Assembly: GCA_022482925.1 (NCBI GenBank)
Contig: JAKVOG010000016.1
Coordinates: 1-61,574 of the forward strand
DNA from: Selenomonas sp.
Lineage (GTDB): Bacteria; Bacillota; Negativicutes; Selenomonadales; Selenomonadaceae
DNA length: 61,574 nt
Reading direction: 5' to 3'
Below the pieces are notes generated by a model. That model worked only from the letters and a program-made list of their open reading frames with translations. It ran no database searches and was not told where the DNA came from. The first letter of the stretch is position 1, and each line of letters opens with the position of its first letter. Position numbers and translations under genes: made by a program. Below are positions 9,328-20,200 of this stretch, piece by piece.

Positions 9328-9948
9328 TCAATTCCCCGATCTCGTATCGCTTTGCATCCTGATGCCCACATGTATGTTATGCACGCCAAATACATCCACA
9401 TCAAGGATGGCTTTCCTGTTGTTGTAATCGATCCGGGTCACGTATGGGGCCAGTTTCAAGAGGGGACCGCTGATCACTTTCAGAGCTTCATCGGGGTTCC
9501 CTCTGGCTATGGATATGTCTCCTGGCTGCAGGTCTTTCCGCTTCATGATGCTTACCAGGCTGGCTGGCAGGATCAGTCTGGCCGGCTTGTCTTTGTCCTG
9601 CCGTAGTTCTTTCAGGCTGAGGCTGCAGAGCATGTCCATGAAGTTCTTTTCCTGCTCGTTCAGGGGGACGAAATTGTAGTCCCCATCGTGGAGCAGGTTC
9701 GAGAGCTTGGGAACGGACTTCAGCTCAAAGAATATCTGCTCGGGATCACTGCATCGCAAGAAGAGGTAGCTGGAGAACAGGTCCCGTACTTCTTTCCGCC
9801 GTTTGCCCTGGACACGCTTATAGACGACTTTTTGCGGGATGAACATGCTGGCTGCATCGATATCCGGCAGGATGGTCTGGATAAGGTGCTGCAGCATACG
9901 CTCATTTCCTGTGAGTGTATAGATGGCAAAAATGCTTGAGGTGTCCAA
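9328..9948 (-). CDS. specialised NusG paralogue (LoaP/UpxY/RfaH-like transcription elongation factor) of the polysaccharide operon
   Basis: NusG-family protein of about 206 residues. The NGN domain runs from FAIYTLTGNERMLQHLIQ through the RDLFSSYLFLRCSDPEQIFF segment (RNA-polymerase-clamp side). A C-terminal KOW-like barrel follows (VISGPLLKLAPYVTRI, then the ILDVDVFG strand). A longer middle part than in housekeeping NusG marks it as a specialised paralogue. The frame is open upstream to 10059, but the only strong ribosome site (GGGGGAGG) is eight bases before a TTG at 9948, so I use that start. The upstream codons also run through the hairpin terminator at 9970-10035 and are probably untranslated. 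Paralogues of this kind at the head of capsule and antibiotic operons act on leader sequences to stop premature termination (UpxY, LoaP, RfaH). Here such a leader terminator is present, so self- and operon-antitermination is the likely role. Confidence 0.82.
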   Translation of the reverse strand: MDTSSIFAIYTLTGNERMLQHLIQTILPDIDAASMFIPQKVVYKRVQGKRRKEVRDLFSSYLFLRCSDPEQIFFELKSVPKLSNLLHDGDYNFVPLNEQEKNFMDMLCSLSLKELRQDKDKPARLILPASLVSIMKRKDLQPGDISIARGNPDEALKVISGPLLKLAPYVTRIDYNNRKAILDVDVFGVHNIHVGIRMQSDTRSGN

Positions 9949-9969
9949 GCTTCGTTCCTCCCCCATTCT

Positions 9970-10035
9970 AAAAAAGGACATAGCTTCCCATTCGCCCGAC
10001 GTATAATTGTCGCGCAATTCAAGAATGCTATGTCC
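9970..10035 (-). terminator. intrinsic terminator in the leader of the polysaccharide operon, with nested hairpin
   Basis: On the minus strand GGACATAGC (10035-10027) pairs perfectly with GCTATGTCC (9984-9976), immediately followed by six T residues (9975-9970). The enclosed loop holds a second hairpin, AATTG-CGCGA-CAATT. It lies only 22 bases before the ribosome-bound TTG start of the NusG-like gene, about 250-300 bases after the predicted transcription start. A terminator here would cut off the whole operon unless read-through is allowed, so it is probably an attenuator. Confidence 0.75.
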
Positions 10036-10081
10036 GGCACATGCTTCGCGAGTACTCAAAAGTTGCGGGCGCTGCTGTGTG

Positions 10082-10153
10082 TCATTTGTCTGCTGCAGTC
10101 TGATCTGGTGATTGCTTCATGATCTGATCAACTGATCTGCACGGTTGCATCAT
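10082..10153 (-). CDS. possible 23-codon leader peptide upstream of the attenuator
   Basis: Within the operon leader, ATG-ATG at 10153/10150 is preceded by AAAGGG and opens a short frame (MMQPCRSVDQIMKQSPDQTA and three more residues) ending at TGA 10084-10082, about 47 bases before the terminator hairpin. No run of a single regulatory codon is present. It may be chance; it is listed because a translated leader beside an attenuator would matter for regulation. Confidence 0.22.
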   Translation of the reverse strand: MMQPCRSVDQIMKQSPDQTAADK

Positions 10154-10246
10154 ATTTCCCTTTCTTGTAAGTCTCTTGCCTGCACCTTTGTACCGCAGTC
10201 CCTCCGTTTCGTTCATTTTTACTTGCAATCTGCGCGATAGGACTTT

Positions 10247-10427
10247 TATCAAAAGGTGTACATTTTGGCATAGATTATTGCAAGTTCCATTATATCAAAC
10301 TCATAGTGCCATGTCTACCTTTTTGCACCCTTTTATGTAGCAAAAGTATAGTTTTGAGATTTAGACAATTTAGTTAAGTGCAAAATGCACATTTTGATAC
10401 AGGTGTCTTTATGTACGCTTTTTGATA
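10247..10427. repeat. related repeats flanking the operon promoter: inverted pair (10247-10263 and 10411-10427) plus a third copy (10385-10399)
   Basis: A 17-base motif, ATGTACACCTTTTGATA on the minus strand at 10263-10247, recurs on the plus strand as ATGTACGCTTTTTGATA at 10411-10427 (15 of 17 identical, opposite orientation). A shorter version, ATGCACATTTTGATA, is on the plus strand at 10385-10399. Copies one and two bracket the promoter at 10289-10317 at a distance of 147 bases. The third copy contains a dyad, CAAAATG-CA-CATTTTG. The serine recombinase gene begins to the right of this block. The arrangement fits either recombinase crossover sites around an invertible promoter or operators of an unknown regulator. 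Confidence 0.5.
10289..10317 (-). promoter_or_regulatory. promoter of the polysaccharide operon
   Basis: Minus strand: TAGACA (10317-10312), 17-base spacer, TATAAT (10294-10289) with TG one base upstream of the -10 (extended -10). Transcription would start near 10282 and give a leader of about 330 bases before the NusG-like start codon. Confidence 0.72.
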
Positions 10428-10430
10428 CGA

Positions 10431-10485
10431 AAAAGGCCTCATCAACTACGATGATAAATCGCAGTTGATGAGGCCTTTGTTTTTC
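10431..10485 (-). terminator. bidirectional terminator after the serine recombinase gene
   Basis: Fifteen-base perfect stem (AAGGCCTCATCAACT at 10433-10447 with its complement at 10463-10477), loop containing a small CGAT/ATCG stem, A-rich and T-rich flanks on both sides. It begins three bases after the recombinase stop codon. Confidence 0.9.
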
Positions 10486-10487
10486 CT

Positions 10488-11117
<630 letters not shown>

Positions 11118-11178
11118 CTAAATCCTTTTCTCTCAATAGAAGTACATTCGTTCCTGTCGCAAAAAGCAACAATTAGAC

Positions 11179-11229
11179 AAAAAAGACCGCTGTACAGGCA
11201 AGAACGATCTTGTGTACAACGGTCTTTTT
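11179..11229 (-). terminator. terminator after the PFOR gene
   Basis: Hairpin with arms AAAAGACCG-(C)-TGTACA and TGTACA-(A)-CGGTCTTTT and T-runs on both strands, 33 bases beyond the pyruvate:ferredoxin oxidoreductase stop codon. It can serve both directions. Confidence 0.85.
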
Positions 11230-11261
11230 CATGCGTTCCGATTAGAGAAACGACTTAATGC

Positions 11262-14200
11262 TTATTTACCAGCCAGGTTTTTGTAGCCTTCATAGCGGGT
11301 CTGTGCATCTTTCTGAGTCTTCTCGAAGAGAGCATCTGCTGCCTCTGGGAAGGAGCGTTTCAGGTTGATGTAGCGGTTCTCGCCCATGAGGAATTCCTGG
11401 AACTTCGCGAAGTCCGGCTCTTTGGAGTCGAGGCTGAAGGCATTCTTGTCCGTGCCAACCAGTTCCGGGTTGTAACGGTAGTTTGCCCAGTAACCGCACT
11501 CAACTGCGAGCTTCTGCTCGAGCTGGCTGCAGCCCATGCCTTTGCGGATGCCGTGGTTGATGCACGGTGCATAGGCGATGATGAGGGACGGGCCATGATA
11601 AGCCTCGGCCTCGCTGATTGCTTTGAGGAGCTGGTTGTGGTCAGCGCCCATAGCAACCTGAGCAACATAGACGTAGCCGTAGGATTTGGCCATCATGCCG
11701 AGATCCTTTTTCTTCGTCTTTTTGCCGGATGCAGCGAACTGTGCGATTGCAGCCGTCGGCGTGGATTTGGATGCCTGGCCGCCCGTGTTGGAGTAGACCT
11801 CGGTATCAAATACGAATACGTTGACGTCTTCACCGGATGCGAGGACATGGTCAACACCGCCGTAGCCGATATCATAAGCCCAGCCGTCGCCGCCGAAGAT
11901 CCACTGGGAACGTTTGACGAAGTAGTCTTTGTTCTCATAAATCTTGTTCAGGAGCTCGTCGCTGCCCTTTTCCGCTTCCAGCAGAGCCGTCAGCTTGTTG
12001 GCGCGATCGCGGCTGCCTTCGCCGTTGTTGAGGTTCTCTACCCAGTCGTTCATTGCAGCCTGGAGGTCTGCGCTGCCTTTGCCTGCTTCAACAGCAGCCT
12101 TGGCATCTGCAGCCAGGGAGTCACGAACGGATTTCGTGCCCAGGAACATGCCCAGACCGAACTCAGCGTTATCCTCGAAGAGGGAGTTTGCCCAAGCCGG
12201 GCCATGACCCTCGTGGTTCTTCGTGTACGGCATAGCCGGTGCACTGCCGCCCCAGATGGAGGAGCAGCCCGTAGCGTTGGCTACCATCATGCGGTCGCCG
12301 AACAGCTGCGTGATGAGTTTTGCATACGGCGTCTCGCCGCAGCCAGCGCATGCGCCGGAGAATTCGAAGAGCGGCTGCTCGAACTGGGAACCCAGCGGAG
12401 TGGTCTTCTTCATCGGGTTCTTCTTCGGTGCGACTTTCTTCGCGTCTACACCATAGTCGAAGTATGCCTGTTTAGCCTTGAGATCGTCATCCAGCGGCGT
12501 CATATCGAGCGCCTTGACCGGGCAGACCTGCGCGCAGTTGCCGCATCCCAGGCAGTCCATCGTGGATACAGCGATCGTGAAGTTGACGTCTTTGTACTGT
12601 TTGAGCTGCTTGGACGGGTAGCCAGCCGGAGCTGCTGCCTTCTCGGCATCGGTCGTGAGTACCGGACGGATCGTAGCATGCGGGCAGACCAGCGAACACT
12701 GGTTGCAGCCGATACATTTCTCAGCGTTCCAGACCGGAACATTGATTGCCGTGCCGCGTTTCTCGTAAGCAGAACCGCCAACCGGGAATGTACCATCAGC
12801 CATCTCGCCATGGAATTTGGAAACCGGCAGTTTCTCGCCTTCCTGACGGTTCATGACATCCTGGACTTCCGTGATGAATGCCGGTACCTTCTTCTCCGCT
12901 GCCTTTCTCATCCTCTGCACTGGCCCAGTCAGCCGGTACGGTGACGAGGTGCAGGGCATCGATACCTTTATCAATGGCGCCGTTGTTCATGTCAACGATC
13001 TTCTGGCCTTTCTTGCCATAGGAGGTGACTACTGCGTCCTTGAGGTATTTGACTGCCGTCTCGGTCGGGATGATGTTTGCAATCTTGAAGAATGCAGACT
13101 GCATGACCATGTTGAAGCGGCCGCCCAGACCCAGCTCCTTTGCGATCTCTACTGCGTTAACCGTGTAGAATTCGATGTTGTTCTTAGCGATGTAGCGTTT
13201 CATGTAAGCCGGCAAATGCTTGGTGAGTTCTTCATCAGACCATACCGTATTCAGCAGGAACTTGCCGTTCTTCTTCAGGCCGGCCAGCAAGTCGTATTTG
13301 TAGACGTAGGACTGCTGGGAGCAGGAGATGAAGTCTGCATTGTTGATGAGATACGGGCTCGTGATCGGCTGTTTGCCGAAACGCAGATGGGACATCGTGA
13401 TACCGCCGGACTTCTTGGAGTCATAAGCGAAGTATGCCTGAGCATACATATCCGTCTTGTCGCCGATGATCTTGATGGCGCTCTTGTTTGCACCGACCGT
13501 ACCATCAGAGCCGAGGCCCCAGAACTTGCAGGCCGTCGTGCCTTCCGGCGTCAGGTTGACATCGCTCATGACCGGAGCCAGGCTCAGGTTCGTGACATCA
13601 TCGTCGATACCGATCGTGAAGCCATCGATTGGAGCGTCTTTCTTGAGCTCATCGAATACAGCGAAGATCTGATCCGGCGTCGTGTCTTTGCCGCCGAGAC
13701 CGAAGCGGCCACCGACGATGACCGGATTGAGGTCGGAGTTGTAGAAAGCAGCTTTGACATCGAGATAAAGCGGCTCGCCCAGAGCGCCCGGCTCTTTCGT
13801 GTGATCAAGAACAGCGACTTTCTTGACCGTCTTCGGCAGATATTTGAAGAAATGTTCGAGGGAGAACGGACGATAGAGATGTACGGACAGCAGGCCGACT
13901 TTCTCGCCGTTCTTGTTGAGGTAATCCACCGTTTCCTGAACAGCCTGGCAGACCGAACCCATAGCGATGATGATGCGATCTGCATCCTTTGCGCCATAGT
14001 AGTCGAACAGGTGATGCTCACGACCCGTGATCTTGGCCATGTCAGCCATTGCTTCCTCGACGAGCTGCGGCAGTGCCTGATAATAGGTGTTGGACGCTTC
14101 GCGCTCCTGGAAGTATACATCCGGGTTCTGAGCCGTGCCGCGGATAACCGGATGATCCGGGTTCAGTGCGCGGCGGCGGAATGCTTTGACAGCATCCCAG

Positions 14201-14787
14201 TCGAGGATCTTGGACAGATCATCGTAGTCGACCATTTCGATCTTCTGGATCTCATGGGACGTACGGAAACCATCAAAGAAGTTGATGAACGGTACGCGGC
14301 CTTTGATTGCTACGAGATGAGCAACCGCAGCGAGGTCCATGACCTCCTGTACGCTTGCCTCAGCCAGCATTGCACAGCCAGCCTGACGAGCAGCCATGAC
14401 ATCCTGGTGATCACCGAAAATGTTCAGGGAATTGGTAGCGAGTGCACGGGCGGAGACGTGGAATACGCCTGGCAGCAGCTCACCGGAAATCTTGTACAGA
14501 TTCGGGATCATCAGCAGGAAGCCCTGCGATGCCGTATATGTAGTAGTCAGGGCGCCAGCCTGCAGCGAACCGTGAACGGCGCCTGCTGCACCAGCCTCGG
14601 ACTGCAGTTCGATGACGCGGACTTTCTGTCCGAAAAGGTTTGTTCTGCCCTTTGCAGCGTCCTCATCTACATGCTCAGCCATCGGTGAAGACGGCGTGAT
14701 CGGATAGATTGCCGCAACGTCGGTGAAAGCATAGGAGATGTAGGCAGCAGCCTGGTTGCCGTCCATCGTTTTCATCTTTTTGCTCAT
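11262..14787 (-). pseudogene. nifJ: pyruvate:ferredoxin (flavodoxin) oxidoreductase, single-chain, interrupted by one frameshift
   Basis: Converts pyruvate and CoA to acetyl-CoA and CO2 with reduction of ferredoxin, the core step of anaerobic pyruvate use. From 14787 (MKTMDGNQAAAYISYAFTDV) the pyruvate-binding domains follow in order. After residue about 625 the frame slips, and the neighbouring frame resumes with AAEKKVPAFITEVQDVMN. The second part carries two [4Fe-4S] motifs (CIGCNQCSLVCP and CLGCGNCAQVCP), the CAGCGETPY cysteines of the proximal cluster, the thiamine diphosphate motif GDGWAYDIGYGG and the conserved Cys near the C-terminus (NHGIRKGMGCSQ). Joined length is about 1,174 residues, normal for the family. 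The break is at 12904-12906, where GAGAAAGGC should read GAGAAGGC, an extra A in an A-run. Because this enzyme is central to such organisms and every motif is intact, a sequencing indel is more likely than a true null. Confidence 0.9.
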
Positions 14788-14885
14788 GTTTTGTTTTGCT
14801 CCCCTCTAAATTGAAATACTAGAGAATACCGTTAGATCACAGCCAGCTTATCGCTTTTATGTGAACCGGTCAATGAGAAACATCA

Positions 14886-14991
14886 CTGCATAAAAATTCG
14901 TATTTTATGCATATTTGATATCCCTGCTGACCACCCACATCCTGTTCTCTTACACAATGCTTATTATACACCGTAAAAAAACGATTGTAAA
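14886..14991 (-). promoter_or_regulatory. PFOR promoter and leader hairpin
   Basis: Minus strand: TTTACA (14991-14986), 17 bases, TATAAT (14968-14963), reading toward the PFOR start 176 bases away. Within the leader, TGCATAAAA and TTTTATGCA (14887-14911) form a 9-bp perfect inverted repeat around seven bases. It could be an operator or an mRNA hairpin; it matches no regulator I can name with certainty. Confidence 0.65.
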
Positions 14992-15016
14992 CACGAAAGA
15001 ATGGCTTTTTTGCTAG

Positions 15017-15050
15017 AAAAAGGGGTTGCGCTTTTTTTCACACAACCCCT
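15017..15050 (-). terminator. terminator after the amino-acid permease gene
   Basis: AGGGGTTG/CAACCCCT stem around a T-rich loop, followed on the minus strand by TTTTTCT, about 95 bases beyond the permease stop codon. The stretch between (15051-15144) shows nothing else. Confidence 0.75.
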
Positions 15051-15144
15051 GATATAGCCGGTACTTATCATATCCATAAACACACGAGAGATGAATAAGA
15101 ATTTTACCCATAAATTTTTATACAAAGTCGATTTATCCGAATTC

Positions 15145-16527
15145 TTATTGTTTCGTATTCTCACGACTATGCCGGTATCCATAAACAAAATAGATCAGGC
15201 AGCCAATCGCACTCCACACCCAGAAACGCTCCCACGTCATGCTGGAAAGATTATACATGATGTATGCGCAGCTCAAAATGGAAAGCGTGCCCATAACGTA
15301 GACTGCCGGGCAGCGGAACGGCCGCTTGGCCTCTGGATACTTATGCCGCATCATCATAACTCCTATTGATGATATGATAAAAGCAAACAAAGTACCGACA
15401 CTGCACATTTCTGCAACCACATTGATCGGCGTGAAGCCGGAAATGGCAGCTACACCGACACCAACCAGTATCGTGATGCGATGCGGTGTTGCATATTTTG
15501 GATGAATCTTGCAGACAGACTTTGGGATGAGGCCGTCACGGCTCATCGCAAAAAAGGCCCGGGTCTGGGCATACATCATGACCAGCAGAACGGTGGTAAG
15601 ACCGGCAATCGCACCAGTCCCCACTACAGCAGATCCGAAGCGATAGCCCAGCTCGCGCAGGACGAAGGCAACCGGCTCCGCATTATCCAGCTGCGTATAC
15701 GGTACGTTGCCGGTCATCACAGCCGTAACCGCGATATAGAGCAGTGTGCAGATCATCAGGGAGCCGATGATGCCGGTCGGCATGTCATGAGCCGGATTCT
15801 TCGTCTCCTCTGCGGCGGTAGCAATGGAATCCACCCCGAGGTAGGCAAAGAAGATAACCGCCGCGCCAGCTGAGACACCCGAAAAACCGAACGGCATGAA
15901 CGGTTCCCAGTTTGCCGGGTTGACCGACGGACCAGCGAGGAACAGGAAAATGAAGATGGCCAGTAACTTGACCCCCACCAGAACTTTGTTAACCGTGACA
16001 CTTTCTTTTACACCGCGCACCAGCAGGAAGGTCAGGAACAGGGTGATCAGGATAGCCGGCAGATTGACTACTCCCCCATCCGCCGGCACCATGGTCCATT
16101 CCGCCGGCAACGTGACGCCGGCTGATTTAAGCAGACCGGTCACATAGGCGGACCAGCCACCGGCTACCGCGCTGGCTCCGACCGAGTACTCGAGAACCAG
16201 GTTCCAGCCGACCAGCCAGGCCAGAAATTCGCCCACCGAAGTATAGGCATAGGCATACGCACTGCCGGCAACCGGGATCATCGAGGCCAGCTCGGAATAG
16301 GCCATGCTGACAAAGCCACAGGTGATGCTGGCCATCAGGAACGACAGGATCAGGGCCGGTCCGGCATATTTAGCCGCCGCCACGCCTGTCAGGACAAATA
16401 TCCCTGTGCCGACGATCACGCCGATGCCCAGCAGTGTCACATCCAGCGAGCCCATGGCCCGCTTCAGATGCGATTCCGCAGCGTCACTCTGATATTCGGC
16501 AATACTCTTTGTGCGAAAAATCCCCAC
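15145..16527 (-). CDS. APC-family amino-acid permease (cationic amino-acid transporter/YfnA-like)
   Basis: A 460-residue integral membrane transporter with about twelve hydrophobic helices. The first helix has the APC hallmark GIGVIVGTGIFVLTGV (glycine-rich unwound substrate site), followed by GPALILSFLMASITCGFVSM and the conserved EFLAWLVGWNLVLEY. The charged segment AAEETKNPAHDMPTGIIGSL between helices 6 and 7, and the short C-terminal tail, are typical of the CAT/YfnA branch that imports basic or branched amino acids by proton symport. Substrate is not deducible. The start is GTG 16527, with GAGGAG nine bases upstream. It is monocistronic, bounded by a terminator on the 3' side and a divergent gene on the 5' side. 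Confidence 0.9.
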   Translation of the reverse strand: MGIFRTKSIAEYQSDAAESHLKRAMGSLDVTLLGIGVIVGTGIFVLTGVAAAKYAGPALILSFLMASITCGFVSMAYSELASMIPVAGSAYAYAYTSVGEFLAWLVGWNLVLEYSVGASAVAGGWSAYVTGLLKSAGVTLPAEWTMVPADGGVVNLPAILITLFLTFLLVRGVKESVTVNKVLVGVKLLAIFIFLFLAGPSVNPANWEPFMPFGFSGVSAGAAVIFFAYLGVDSIATAAEETKNPAHDMPTGIIGSLMICTLLYIAVTAVMTGNVPYTQLDNAEPVAFVLRELGYRFGSAVVGTGAIAGLTTVLLVMMYAQTRAFFAMSRDGLIPKSVCKIHPKYATPHRITILVGVGVAAISGFTPINVVAEMCSVGTLFAFIISSIGVMMMRHKYPEAKRPFRCPAVYVMGTLSILSCAYIMYNLSSMTWERFWVWSAIGCLIYFVYGYRHSRENTKQ

Positions 16528-16761
16528 ACCGATTCACTCCTCAATTTGTATTTTCACGATAAACATACTGTGCTATTATACCATACTACTGGACAAAAAC
16601 AATAAAAAATAATGTAACAATGCAACACGCCCTCTCATTTTCCGGCAAAATATGATTAAAATACTATCTATAGAAGGAAGGATTTAGCAGGGCTATGTCG
16701 AAATAATCAAATAATAGTTTATGGGCAATCGATGTGAGTAAATTGGGAGCGTGAACGAAGA

Positions 16762-17046
16762 ATGATCAAGAACATGACAATCTATGTGATCCTGAAGCTG
16801 GAATATGGCAAGGGACAGGAAAACGTCTATTCCAGCATCCTCAATGTATCCTCCAGTAAAAGCACGGCTGAGACCTTCAAGGAACACTATGAAGAGGAAT
16901 TCGCCGACGAGATGCAGAAGGAGCATGATGGCCGCTATGTGTCCATCCACATGCACAAGGCACTGGTCCAGCTCGATGACGAAATCATCGCCCCGGATAT
17001 GTTCATCCGCTTCATCGGGGACAAGAAGATGAAGGAAAAATTCTAA
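16762..17046 (+). CDS. hypothetical protein, 94 residues
   Basis: Not recognised. A small, soluble, acidic-to-neutral protein (MIKNMTIYVILKLEYGKGQE at the N-terminus) with a beta-strand-like start, a central charged helix rich in Glu and Lys, and a C-terminal segment of alternating hydrophobics (ALVQLDDEIIAPDMFIRFIG). No signal peptide, no helix long enough for a membrane, no cysteine. The first ATG (16762) has GGGAG 12 bases upstream; the Met at codon 5 is an alternative. Base use resembles the housekeeping genes around it. It stands alone between the divergent permease and a bidirectional terminator, so it is probably a real single-gene unit. Confidence 0.6.
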   Translation: MIKNMTIYVILKLEYGKGQENVYSSILNVSSSKSTAETFKEHYEEEFADEMQKEHDGRYVSIHMHKALVQLDDEIIAPDMFIRFIGDKKMKEKF

Positions 17047-17063
17047 AGGCAGATTTCATAGAA

Positions 17064-17094
17064 AAAAAGACCAGCTCATTGAGCTGGTCTTTTC
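17064..17094. terminator. bidirectional terminator
   Basis: AAAGACCAGCTCA and its complement form a 12-13 bp stem with a minimal loop, flanked by A7 on the left and TTTT on the right. It separates the small plus-strand gene from the minus-strand tRNA. Confidence 0.9.
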
Positions 17095-17107
17095 ATTTCG
17101 ATATAAA

Positions 17108-17184
17108 TGGTCGGGATGACAGGATTCGAACCTGCGGCCTCCTCGTCCCGAACGAGGCGCGCTACCAAGCTGTGCCACATCCCG
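17108..17184 (-). tRNA. tRNA-Pro (anticodon CGG)
   Basis: A 77-base gene with CCA encoded. The acceptor arm CGGGATG pairs with CATCCCG followed by A and CCA. The D arm contains AGCTTGGTAGC. The anticodon arm is CCTCG-TTCGGGA-CGAGG, giving CGG at 34-36. The T arm is CAGG-TTCGAAT-CCTG. Anticodon CGG reads proline codon CCG. It lies between the small hypothetical gene and the 3' end of the efflux operon. Confidence 0.97.
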
Positions 17185-17202
17185 ACAACAGAAATTAGTA
17201 TA

Positions 17203-20200
17203 CTACGAATCAGATTCCAGCGCAACCCCTTTTTCCGCTTTTCTGTGCTTTTTTTTCGCAAAGAACAGGAAAATGATAGGAATGACGATCAGGGTGAATA
17301 CGGTCGAGGTCAGCAGGCCGCCGATGATTACCCAGGCCATGGAGACGCGGGTCTCGGAGCCGGCGGTCATCGCGAGGGCTGTCGGCATCATGCCCACCAT
17401 CATGGTGATGGTCGTCATGAAGATTGGCTTGAGGCGGACGCGGCCGGCCTCGATAACAGCCTCGAGTGCGGTCTTCCCACGGTCCATGAGCGTCAGCGTA
17501 TAGTCGATGAGCAGCGTACCATTCTTGGCTACGATACCATCCATGACCAGAATACCGATCATCGAGTAGAGATTCAGGGTATTGTGTGTCAGGAAGAGCA
17601 GCAGGATGGAGCCAATCAGCCCCAGCGGCAGTGAGAACATGCGGATGAATGGCGTGATGATGGATTCATACAGCACGGCCAGCAGCATGTAGATAAGTAC
17701 CAGCGCCAGGAACAGCGCACTCAGGAGATCGGAGAAGGTCTCATCCATACGGGTCGCCTGCCCTTTGAACTGATAGGTCACGCCGTCGCCCAGTTTGGCA
17801 TCCTTGAGCGCTTTCTTCACATCGTTGGTGACATCGCCGATGGGGCGTCCGCTGAGATTCGCGCCAATCTGGATTGAGCGCTGCTTATCCACCCGGCGGA
17901 TGCTGACCGGTCCCCGCCCTTTCTTGATCTCGGCTACATCGCCCAGATAGATGAGCTTGCCATTGGCCGAGATCGGCACATGGGAGACATCCGATGGCTT
18001 ATAGCCATCCGCTCCCTTGAAGCGTACCTTGATATCGGTATCCTGCCCACGGTTCAATACATCATTCTTGAGTGCACCAGCCGAAATGCCGGAGATAGCC
18101 GACGAGAACGCCGTATCGACATCTGCCAGGGAAGTCCCGTAGGTCTTAAGCTTCTGCCGGTCTACGGTAAGCTGCAGTTCCGGGATTCCCTCAATATAAG
18201 AACTGTTGACATCGGTGACGCCCTTGATATCATTCCGGAGAATGTTCGTCACACGATCTGCCGCTGCATTGAGCTCGTCGTTGTTGTTGCCGCGAAGCTC
18301 AATCTGCAGGGCCCCGCCGCCATTGGTCGCGCCACCGCCACCGGAAATACCGGCCACGCTGGTCTGTGTCTCGGCTACGCGGACATCAGCCTCCTTGATA
18401 TCCTCCGCCAGTTCACGGACATCATTGGCGACCTGCCAGACAGACCGCGAACGATCCTGCCGATCGACCAGCTGCACCTTGATGCGGCCTTCATAGGCAT
18501 TGGAGCCACCGGCCTGGGACATATAGTATTTGACCTCGGGGATGGTTGCCAGCTTGTCCTCGATCCGCTTGACGACCCGATTGGTCTCATCAGCCGAGGA
18601 ACTGACCTGCCCCTGGATGTTGATTGTAAAACTTGATTCATCCGTCTGTGGCATATATTCGGAGCCCACCAGTCCCAGTGGCACCATGGAAATGGTGCCG
18701 ACGAAGATCACCGTGATCACAACCAGCAGTTTCTTCTGATGCCCCAGGCTCCAGCGCAGGATCCGTTCATAATATTCTACGGCTGCATTCTCGATCCGGT
18801 CCATAAAGTCCCAAAGCTTTTTCTTATCCGGATGGTACCCCCCACGGAAGAACCGTGAGGCCAGCATCGGAGTCAGCGTGAAGGAAACGAACAGCGAGAA
18901 GAAGCCGGCAAAGACAATGGTCAGACCGAACTGCCGGAAATACTGACCGGTCATGCCCTGCATGAACGCAATCGGCATGAATACCGCGGCATCGCAGAGC
19001 GTGATGGCAATGGCTGCCATACCGATCTCATTTCGTCCGTTCTCAGCCGCAAGCTTCGGGGCCTCGCCCATTTGAAGATGCCTGGTGATATTCTCCAATA
19101 CGACGATGGAGTCATCGACCAGGATACCGACACAGAGCGTCATACCCATCAGCGACATCATATTAAAGGTAAACCCTGCCAGATACATGACGAAGAACGT
19201 CGAGATCAGCGAGGTTGGAATCGCGATCATGACCGCGGCTGTCGAACGCCAGCCGCGCAGGAAGAAGAACAGGACCAGCCCGGTCGTGAACAAGCCCTCA
19301 ATGAGCGTTCCCAGCGTATTGTGCAGAGAGTTCTGTACGTAGTCGGCATCATTGGAAACCACCACAAACTGATAGTCCGGATAGTTCTTGCGCAGTTTCT
19401 GCACCGCCTGCATGATGTTGGCTGCGGTCTCGACGACATTGGCATCACTATTCTTATAGATCAGCACGTTGATGGCATCCTGCCCGTTCAGCCGCCCATA
19501 GCGGGCGATCCGGGCATCCTGTTCCCGGATGGTCGCTACCGAGGTCAGCGGAATCATCTTGCCGTCCGTATTCTGGACCTGCACCTTCTCGATATCCTCT
19601 GCCTTCTTGTACTGGGCAATGACACGGACATCCGATTTGGTTGTCTCGGTATAGACCGAGCCGGATGGCAGCAGCTGGTTCTCGTTCTTGATAGCAGTCG
19701 AGATCTTCGCCAGGGTCAGCTTGTAGGCCGCCATCTTGTCGCGGTCCACCTCGATGGCCACTTCTTTATCGCGGCCGCCGTGCAGCTCAATCTCCGAGAC
19801 GCCGCCCGCCTGCTGCAGGACCTCCTGGAAAACATTATCCGACATCGAGTAGGTATCCGCCAGGCTGTTCTGGCTCATGACGGCCAGCTCGACGATTGGC
19901 TTCGCATTGATATCCCGCTTGATGACGACCGGCGAATCGGCCTCATCCGGCAGCTTGTTCTTGATGGCCTCGACTTTCTTGGTCGCATCAATGGCCGCCG
20001 TATCGGCATTCGCGTCAAAGTTCAGCTCAAGCATGATTCTGGCCCGCTCATAGCTGGCCGTCGAGGTGATCTTCTTGACATTGGACACGCCGGAGACCGC
20101 ATCCTCGACCGGTTTGACGATCTCCTGCTCCACCGACTCCGCACTGGCTCCCGGATATTTCACCGTGACCGTGACATACGGCGTATTGAGTGCCGGCAGC

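Noticed and set aside
12853..14688. A 611-codon plus-strand open frame opposite the PFOR gene, and a 463-codon one at 11553-12944
   Set aside because: Shadows created by codon bias of the real gene on the minus strand; no ribosome sites and no family features.
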